Positions 56,992 through 64,000 of a stretch of DNA of 64,000 bases are shown piece by piece. Each line of letters begins with the position of its first letter. The first letter of the stretch is position 1. The position numbers and the translations under genes were made by a program. The stretch lies in assembly GCA_905178155.1 (NCBI GenBank), contig CAJINV010000005.1, positions 1,108,564-1,172,563 of the forward strand, written 5' to 3'. The stretch comes from Amoebophrya sp. A120. Its lineage: Eukaryota; Sar; Dinophyceae; Syndiniales; Amoebophryaceae. The notes beneath the pieces are model-generated. The model searched no databases. It saw only the letters and a program-made list of their open reading frames with translations, and was not told the origin of the DNA.

Positions 56992-57541
56992 AGATGTTGA
57001 TTTATGTATTATTTTCAACACAAAAGTCTAAGTCTTCACAGGCATACTTCGTTCTGACTCAGTGGTGGAAAACCGCGAAACTCAAACTCTGTTAAGTACC
57101 CCTCCTGGAAGATGAAATAAACAAGAAGTCGGAAAGAACTGATGAACCTACCACTCTACTCCCGTTCTGCAACTTTTCCCCAAAGCAAAGTTTATCGACA
57201 AAAAAGCTTTTTTTTTCTTTTTAGCAATTTGAAACTACTTCCTTGAGACAAAATAAAGGACAACCGATATTGTGGTTATTCTGTAGAAATAAATCATTCA
57301 CGTTATTTGACAAGTTCTGTCTCTACTACTTTCGGCCTGCTTTCGCACTTGAATTTCATAACCTTGTACTTTTTATTTTTGGCTAGAGGCTCGTGTCATG
57401 ATCATTTTCGGGAAGAGATGTTGACTTCTGGAAGTAAACGAACTCGCGCCAGAACTACGCCCTCCTGGAAAAAGGAAAAGGTGTAGAGACCTCCAGAATC
57501 AATGCATGTCATGGAACTTTTTAGACACAAACGTCATGTAC
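56992..57541. other. Intergenic
   Basis: AT-rich spacer with homopolymer T tract (57210-57225). No gene recognised. Confidence 0.4.
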
Positions 57542-58412
57542 ATCATTTCAGTTGGATCAAGTAGAGGATGATTGTGACAGAACTCCTTACATGGTAGGGA
57601 GAATGATCGACACTGTAGCCTCGCTACAGTTGTGTCGTCAACATGTATTTTACATAAATCGCAAAGGTTCAAGTTCTCGCTCTTCTTCCAAGAATCAAGA
57701 TCATGAAGGATCTCATGAAGTCCCCAGATCTCAACCTCAAGGTCAAAAATCTTTACACAGAAGAATCTTCTGCTGTATTCCTGGACTGTCGGCACACGAA
57801 CGATCCAGCGATCGCCGCGAGCTGAACCCTGTGGTCCTCGCCAAAGTTGATCTATTTACGGACGAGCTCACGAACACATCGATGCTTTTGCTGGTGGGGG
57901 TTTCCAGAAAAGTCCCGCTTTCCTGATCTGCTCGTCATGTTGATCACTTCTTGGCCAACATGTGCTAAATGCAGAAATAATCAATTAATATTCAGAATAA
58001 ACTAAACCACTCCAGCACAGCTACACAAATTATCACCCTACTTAGAGGCTGAAATAGTCTTCTTGTTTGCAGACATAAGCTTCACTGTAGTACTATACCA
58101 AAGTAGGTGTAGGATTTTGATTTTGTTCCATTTGTTTTGTGAAAAACCAAAAAGCTTCTTCACTAGGAGAGTAGACTCCACTCTTCAAGTCGTACCACAT
58201 AAATACCAAAAACCACCAACAATAATCTCTTGAGAAAAAAATTGAGTTGCCACCCGACTCTCTCCATCAATCCGCTGTAAGATTTGGGAATCAATCGTAA
58301 TTTTTCCTACACCGCTGTAAGATTTACCTTCTACTTTTGCAATAGTAGACGAAAAAGGAATAAAACCAGAATACGTATTGATCATTGTGTTTACCTGAAA
58401 TAACTTGTTGCG
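57542..58412 (+). repeat. Long direct repeat, copy 1 (upstream of lipase)
   Basis: Matches 63181-64000 in the same orientation with scattered substitutions and small indels (for example ttggatcaagtagaggatga versus ttggatcaagtagaagatga). Short conserved reading frames exist on both strands (plus: KVKNLYTEESSAVFLDCRH at 57690-57830; minus: DRWIVRVPTVQEYSRRFFCV), neither clearly functional. The copy ends about 40 bp before the lipase start codon, so it includes the lipase 5' flank. Confidence 0.9.
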
Positions 58413-58449
58413 AGCCGTTTTCTTCTATTTACAAAAAGAAAAAAAAGAC

Positions 58450-61400
58450 ATGAGCAAAGAACAAAGAATGTGTCTCCGGGCGCAGGCAATGAAAAGGAAA
58501 AGCTCAACGACGACCTGTCAAGCCATGATTGTCTGGGCATTAGCGTTTTCTTCTCCTCTTGCAGGCGTGCGTGCTTTCCGGTTTCAGCTAGAAGAAGCGA
58601 AGCTCCAGCCCTTCGGCACTACCGCTCACCGTCATTATTTCGATCGCAAGAACGGAAACAACAAGGACACCAACCTGACCGGTGATGAAGGTTTTGCTGA
58701 GAAACGCGAGATGACAAAGCAGCTCGAGCAGTGTCCTCGTCCCATTGATTGGGACCCTGCGTACGAGATATTTTCCGTCAGGGACATTGCGGAAATGTTA
58801 GCGCTATGGATTGCAAAAGTGTCTAGCTCTGGAACAAGGTTGAAACCTGTGATGCGCATTTCAGAATGCAGAAAAATCTCTCATGCATAGGCAGCAAAAG
58901 TCGCCCACTTTCTGTCACAAAAATCAGGGATTTGTCGTGCGGATTCGGCATTGCGAACGCTTCTCGAAACCTGTGATGCTAGAGCTTCCATGCTAGACCT
59001 TCTGTGTCATGCACAAGCAGCATGATTCTTCCAGACCCAGACATTTTTACATTTGATAAGCGCGACAGCTAAAAATGGGCGGGGTCGACGCAATGATGCA
59101 GGCCTTGGCGAAGAGGCTCCAGAAGTTCTCGACCAAGTCCATGAATGTGGAGTACCATGACCGAGCCGTGTTCGAAGCCATGGTGGGAAAAGCTGCAGAC
59201 GATGATAAAGCGAACGGCAAAACGGACCTTGGCAACCTCGGGGCCTACGTGACGAAACTGGCGGCCAAGTGCGCGTGGGTGAAGTTGGTGCGGGGAAGTT
59301 CGGGGTGGCAGGAGTGCTTCATATCCTGAGTAAAAACGTCCCCATACGAGAGTCAAGATGGGAAATGTGCTAGACAAAGGAGCCAGCTTTGGTTGTTTCG
59401 CATGACACGTTTGTACTCGTAGTGTAGTGCTGTTTAGCTAGTTCAGAAGCATCACTTACCTAGCACATCATGCTGATTCTAGCATCACAAATACCAGAAC
59501 ACGACGAGAAAACGCGTCTCATACAGCTCCGCATGAGAAACTTTTTGGCACGCAGATTTGCGGGACAACTCTGGCGTGGGGACGTTTTTACACAGGATAC
59601 TTCACGAAGGAGATTTACAAGGTGTACCAGGAAGCCACTTGGCAAGACGCGAAATGCTACGCGGAAGCGGCGGAACGATGGATCTCTAAGGGAGGACTGT
59701 CGGCTGGTGGTGAGGACGAACTACGCAACATTACCAGCGTGGACCAGATTCTCGCGTCCGGCGTGGCAGGTGTTGCCAGCAGCAGTGGCACAACTACAAC
59801 TTCTGGCGCAACAACTGCAAGCTCAAGCACGGTGTTGAACAACAAGCCGAGTACAACTGTTGAAACGAAGAAAGCGGAACTGCTTCGCTCGTTCAAAAAT
59901 GCAGGGTTGGTGCACGACAGTGCTGCTCTGCCGCCGGAGGACCTAGCGAGGAAGATTTGCGAGATGGAGCTTGTAGCACCGGAAATTTGCCAGAGTGATC
60001 ATCAAAAAATGGACGACGACGAGGATGTTAAGGAAGAAGCAGAAGCGCTCGATTCTAACGTTGGCAGGAGGACTTCTTGTTCAGCGGACGTTGAAACAGC
60101 CGGCTCTGAAGAAGAGTCCGACAGTGATGTTGACAACTGCTCGACGGACTCCGTCGAGGCGGAAGGTGAAGAAGGTCGGGTTCTACAGGATGGACCACGT
60201 GGTCCTGGGTCTCCTGCACGAGGATCAGCTGCCACTCCTCTTGCAGATGCCCTCAACCTTGTGAAAGGTCCGCAGAAACGGGCGTCTGCGAAAGCTAAAG
60301 GCTGCATCGAATTCCGATCCGACATGATGAGCCCGCAGTGGATGTTTTTTCTGGACAGTGAAAACAAGCAGGGGTTTCTGACCATCCGGGGTACGGTTTA
60401 CCTTGACGACTGGAATACGAATTTCAACAGCTCGGGGGATCGGGCCAGCCCGGTGTACGCGGAATACAAGCATTCTATGCCCGCCGCAAAGTCCGCGTTG
60501 TCGATGGGTACGAACCCAGAGGAGGAGAAGGAGTTGGGACCCTTTTTGATGCTGCACAAAGGTTTTTACGACCGCGCGGCCACGGCAATCATGGAACTGG
60601 AGGTGGAGTTGTGGAAGCAGAGCAAGAAGATTGCGCAACAAGAACAGCGCGTGGCCGAGGAGAAGATGAGCAAAGACGAAGGAGGTCGTGATGAGGATGA
60701 TGGAGCAGGTACTAGTGGTAGTGAACGTGAACAAACGGTGGAAACCGAAACGGCTCCTGTGATGATCCGCGATTCCACGAGCAACTGCGATCCAGCCGAC
60801 GAGGAAGTACTCGCTTTCGAAAAGCAAGCGGGGACAGAGAGTCACAAAAGCGACGTGTTCCGGAATTTCGCGGAAGAAAAAACTTACCTGGAAAAGCGCC
60901 AAACCAAATTGCCGACCTGCTTTGTCGAATATCTGAAAAAAAACATCGCAACTAAAATCTCCGACAAGCTGTTCCTCCAGGGCCACTCGTTGGGCGGCGC
61001 CGCGGCATTGGTGATTCACCGTCTGAGGGAAAAGTCCGACCTATTGCAAGCGATGACGAACAACTCTGCCGGGAAAAAGATCCACACGAACGCGTTCTCC
61101 GCGCCCCCAATGTTCACGTCCGGGTCGCCGGAGCAGGCAAAGCTGGCTTTTGTGTACCTCGCCACCGGGAAACTCGCCAACTGGGCGCTGGATGTAAACC
61201 GCGTGCTTGCGGGCGACTACCGCTGCTCCTGGCTTGAGGAGCTCGCGACGGAGTTTCCGGACGGTGACTTGAATAAACAGGAGACTATATTGTGGAAGAA
61301 CTCCACGAACCTGTTTTTCAATTTCGACTTTGTGCCCCGGCTCGCGTTCATGAACGTGCAGAAGGAGCAAATTGTCCTCCCGCCCGTAGAGAAAGTTTTC

Positions 61401-62015
61401 TGGCTTCGCGACACCGCGCCCGCGGGGCTGCAAGAAAAGTTGGACAAGTGCGGGAAAAGCTGCAGCAAAACTCTTACCCGCGTCGCTACCGTATTCCGGG
61501 TTCCGCTTTACGCGCAAGCGACGGTCTTGTCGAGTCTAGACCAGATGCTCTCGCCGTATCCAAAGGAATTCTTGCTGGACGCAGTACAGGAACACCAGAT
61601 GCCTACTTACGAACCGCTGTTGGTGGCCTTGTTAGGAGGAAAGAACAGCAAGAAAGATAGCCTGTCTGCTGGTGTAGCAAGTCTTGAAGTGGGGATGAAG
61701 GGTGAAGAGAAAAGCGTCCCTGCTTCTGAGACGCAGAACGTACAAGAATTTGAGCTGGAGCGACCGCGCGGTGAGGACAACGTCGAGAACCTTCTCGCCA
61801 ATAGCAAAAGGAACAGCACTTCTGGAAACAAGAAGGGCTTTCTTGATGAGGTTAAAGAATCTACTGCGGAGGTGGATGATGATGTTGATGACGTTGACGA
61901 GGATAAAAACAGCGAAGAAGAAGACCAAGAACCTGTTGCTTCCATGCCGCTCCCGCCGATCGTTACTCCGGCAGAGTACATGGAAATGACATATGGGGAC
62001 ATGACTATACACTAG
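58450..62015 (+). CDS. Secreted class-3 lipase, diacylglycerol-lipase-like
   Basis: Exons 58450-58804, 59064-59321 and 59605-62015 give 1,007 residues. A hydrophobic stretch after a basic start (QAMIVWALAFSSPLAGVRAF, about residues 18-37) looks like a signal peptide; ATG 58489 is an alternative start. Lipase_3 features in order: FLTIRGTVYLDDW (oxyanion region), LMLHKGFYDRA, the nucleophile elbow LFLQGHSLGGAAALVIHRL (Ser near residue 664), the Asp candidate FDFVPRLAF and the His candidate DAVQEHQMPTYEPLL. Acidic, Ser-rich insertions separate the blocks, and the last 130 residues form an acidic tail. This matches sn-1 diacylglycerol lipase-type enzymes that release fatty acids from acylglycerols. 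Both introns are introners of families A and B. Confidence 0.88.
58805..59063 (+). mobile_element. Introner, family A copy 8
   Basis: Left end slightly eroded (gcaaaagtgtctagctctgg), right end intact; direct repeat AGCGC (58800-58804, 59059-59063) in phase. The interior is near-identical to the protease-gene copy at 51905 (cattcggcattgcg-type blocks, ttctcgaaacctgtgatgc). Confidence 0.88.
59322..59604 (+). mobile_element. Introner, family B copy 5
   Basis: TIR atcctgagtaaaaacgtccc; direct repeat CTTCA (59317-59321, 59600-59604) in phase, restoring Glu-Cys-Phe-Thr. The interior resembles copies at 45302 and 49796 in the protease gene. Confidence 0.9.
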
Positions 62016-63180
62016 AAAAGTTTACAAATATATATCTGAAAGAATAAATTTTTGAGATCTTCATCTCCCGCTTTATTTTTTGCGATGGGCTCTACCTTTG
62101 ACTTTGTGTTTATGGAAGCTCGGCGTGTGGCACATTCGCACTCTTTTAGCAACCGTAAACAAGGTCGAAGTCCAGCAGACGAAGAAGCTGAGCCTGAAGC
62201 TGCATCGAGCTGATGCACTTTGGCAAGACAAAAGAATCAAAATTCAATAAATTTTGAATTTTATTATAATGAAATTCAATGTGAGAAATGCAGGGCGTTG
62301 AAATGAAGATGCAAAATACGTGTGATGATGTCTGCAACAAAGCACTTTGATTTTTGTTTTTGTTTTTGCAGACAGTTACTCGCAGGCCATAAGAGGCGAG
62401 CAAAGGCTTGTTTTTGTTTTTGCACAATTTTGGGATGTAACATTTTGTTTTACGAACCTCGCAGGATGACCAAGGCCTGTGGCCGACGTTTGCTGCACAT
62501 GAAATTGAAAAAAGCTGTATCGATGAGATTTTTACATGACCGCCTGTGGATATGAAAAGCAAATTGTGCCTCTATCCGCAGTGTTGTCGTGCGAAAAATG
62601 TAAGATGTGAACTGGCAACACCCGTGTATGATGAGGCGAAAAGAAGTATGAAGCCTAAGAAGCTTCCGAAAGCAAAAGCATTGAATACAATAAATGTACC
62701 ATCCATCCGACCGACAAATGAAGCGCTAAAGGAAAAAGGTGAGTAATCGCGTTTCCACCCTGCCGCATAACTACAAACAAACAACAAACAAGATAAAGGC
62801 AGTAGGTAGAACATGAACATGGCAAAAGAACCTAAAACCCACCCTAGGAAGAAGTCGATCATGGAACTCAAGTACTTCAGAGCTAGTCTGGCATGTTGAC
62901 CGTAGTGGTCTTTTGATTTTGCACAGTAACTCCGACGTCTACGGTAACATGCCGAGAAGCGAATACGAAATGTATGGATGAAATGAAACTGTGATGAACA
63001 AGAAGTACTGAAAGTACGTGACGAATCTGAAGAAGAAAAAGTTGGAGCCTAGGAAGAAGAGCACTATTATAAACGAGTTTACGGCGTGGGCGTCGAGGGG
63101 TGTCCTCTGGTGATGCTTCCGCGACAGGATATTTTCTACCCTGGCAGACTCATGTTCGTTGTGTCTTTATTGCACACTAG
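62016..63180. other. Intergenic with possible small genes
   Basis: Three weak candidates. A 42-codon frame at 62085-62213 begins MGSTFDFVFMEARRVAHSHS and ends in an acidic SPADEEAEPEAASS. A plus-strand exon at about 62552-62739 ends at a consensus donor (GTGAGT) and could join 62928 onward. A minus-strand frame from 62862 to 62572 is very hydrophobic (MIDFFLGWVLGSFAMFMFYL). They overlap or compete and none is firm. Confidence 0.25.
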
Positions 63181-64000
63181 ATCATTTCAGTTGGATCAAG
63201 TAGAAGATGACTGTGACAGAACTCCCTTCTGACACTGTAGCACCGCTACAGTTGTGTCGTCAACATGTATTTACATAAATCGCAAAAGTTAAAGTTCTCG
63301 CTCTTCTTCCAAGAATCAAGATCATGAAGGATCTCATCAAGTCCCCAGATCTCAAGGTCAAAAATCTCTACACAGAAGAATCTTCTGCTGTATTCCTGGA
63401 CTGTCGGCACACGAACGATCCAGCGATCGCCGCGAGCTGAACCCTGTGGTCCTCGCCGAAGTTGATCTATTGATGCTTTTGCCGGTGGGACGTTCCAGAA
63501 AAGTCCCGCCTTCCTGATCTGCTCGTCATGTTGATTATTTCTCGGCCATGTGCTAATCGAAAACGCAGAAATAATCAATTAGTATTAAGAAAACATCAAA
63601 CCACTCCGCAGCTACACAAATTATCACCCTACTTAGAGGCTGAAATAGTCTTCTTGTGTGCAGACATAAGCTTCACTGTAGTACTATACCAAAGTAGGAT
63701 TTTGCTTCATCCGTTTTGTGAAAAACCAAAAAGCTTCACTAGGAGAGTGGAAAACTCTCTTCAAGTTGTACCACATATTAAGAACCAGAAATCACCAACA
63801 ATAATTTCTTGAGAAAAAATTTTAATTGACACCCGACCCTCAATCCGCTGTAAGATTTGGGAATCAATCGTAATTTGTACTACGCTGTAAGATTGTATAC
63901 TTAGTACTTGTGCAAGAATAGTTGCTATAATAGACGAAAAAGTAAAGGTAAAGGAAACGCAAAATACGTATTAATCATTGTGTTTACCTGAAACTTGTTA
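63181..64000 (+). repeat. Long direct repeat, copy 2 (runs off window)
   Basis: Second copy of the repeat at 57542-58412, same orientation, with small deletions (one removes two codons, AACCTC, from the KSPDLNLKVKN frame). It reaches the end of the window at the position where copy 1 is about 50 bp from the lipase start codon. Confidence 0.9.

Noticed and set aside
57552-57926. Plus-strand 124-codon frame in the long repeat as a gene
   Set aside because: The second copy has indels that change this frame; the other frames are no more than weakly conserved.

Overview
The window reads as nuclear DNA of a protist, most likely a dinoflagellate-lineage parasite close to Amoebophrya/Syndiniales. 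That placement is inference. It rests on spliced eukaryotic genes (Nup62, TRAPPC3/Bet3, SAP18, an ankyrin-kinesin-14), all 19 gene models lying on the plus strand (unidirectional gene order is typical of dinoflagellates), and many introns that are themselves terminal-inverted-repeat (TIR) elements removed at non-GT/AG boundaries inside short direct repeats. Introner elements and non-canonical introns of this kind are known from Amoebophrya. No tRNA, rRNA or CRISPR was seen.

Layout: 0.5-2.2 kb FG-nucleoporin; 2.8-3.5 kb TRAPPC3/Bet3; 3.7-6.6 kb large single-pass membrane protein; 7.2-9.2 kb coiled-coil/PRA1-like membrane protein; 10.0-10.9 kb unknown; 11.2-14.5 kb protein with repeated SUMO-acceptor motifs; 14.6-15.5 and 16.1-16.9 kb small unknowns; 16.9-21.1 kb gene-poor; 21.1-25.9 kb ankyrin-kinesin-14; 27.2-29.2 kb soluble fumarate reductase; 30.8-31.9 kb SAP18; 32.3-33.5 kb protein with an MgsA/WRNIP1-like helical motif; 33.7-35.1 kb unknown; 35.7-39.0 kb putative organelle-targeted protein with a WW-like fold; 40.2-42.2 kb TPR protein; 42.3-43.6 kb unknown; 44.6-53.1 kb giant EF-hand/metalloprotease; 54.7-57.0 kb unknown; 58.4-62.0 kb class-3 lipase. 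A direct repeat of about 0.8-0.9 kb brackets the lipase gene.

The first 33 kb has mostly ordinary GT-AG introns of about 100-250 bp. From 34 kb onward, and above all at 45-60 kb, genes are packed with TIR introners of several families. In the 1,800-residue protease gene 13 introns were reconstructed; 12 are bounded by short direct repeats (many imperfect) lying in the same codon phase, and joining the exons gives 5,403 nt (exactly 1,801 codons) with no internal stop. Closely related elements sit in both the protease and lipase genes, and some occur in opposite orientations, so this looks like a recent or continuing invasion.

The two most introner-rich genes encode predicted secreted or surface hydrolases: a type II membrane metalloprotease with nine calcium-binding modules and a secreted diacylglycerol-lipase-like enzyme. 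Both would suit host interaction, but that role is conjecture.
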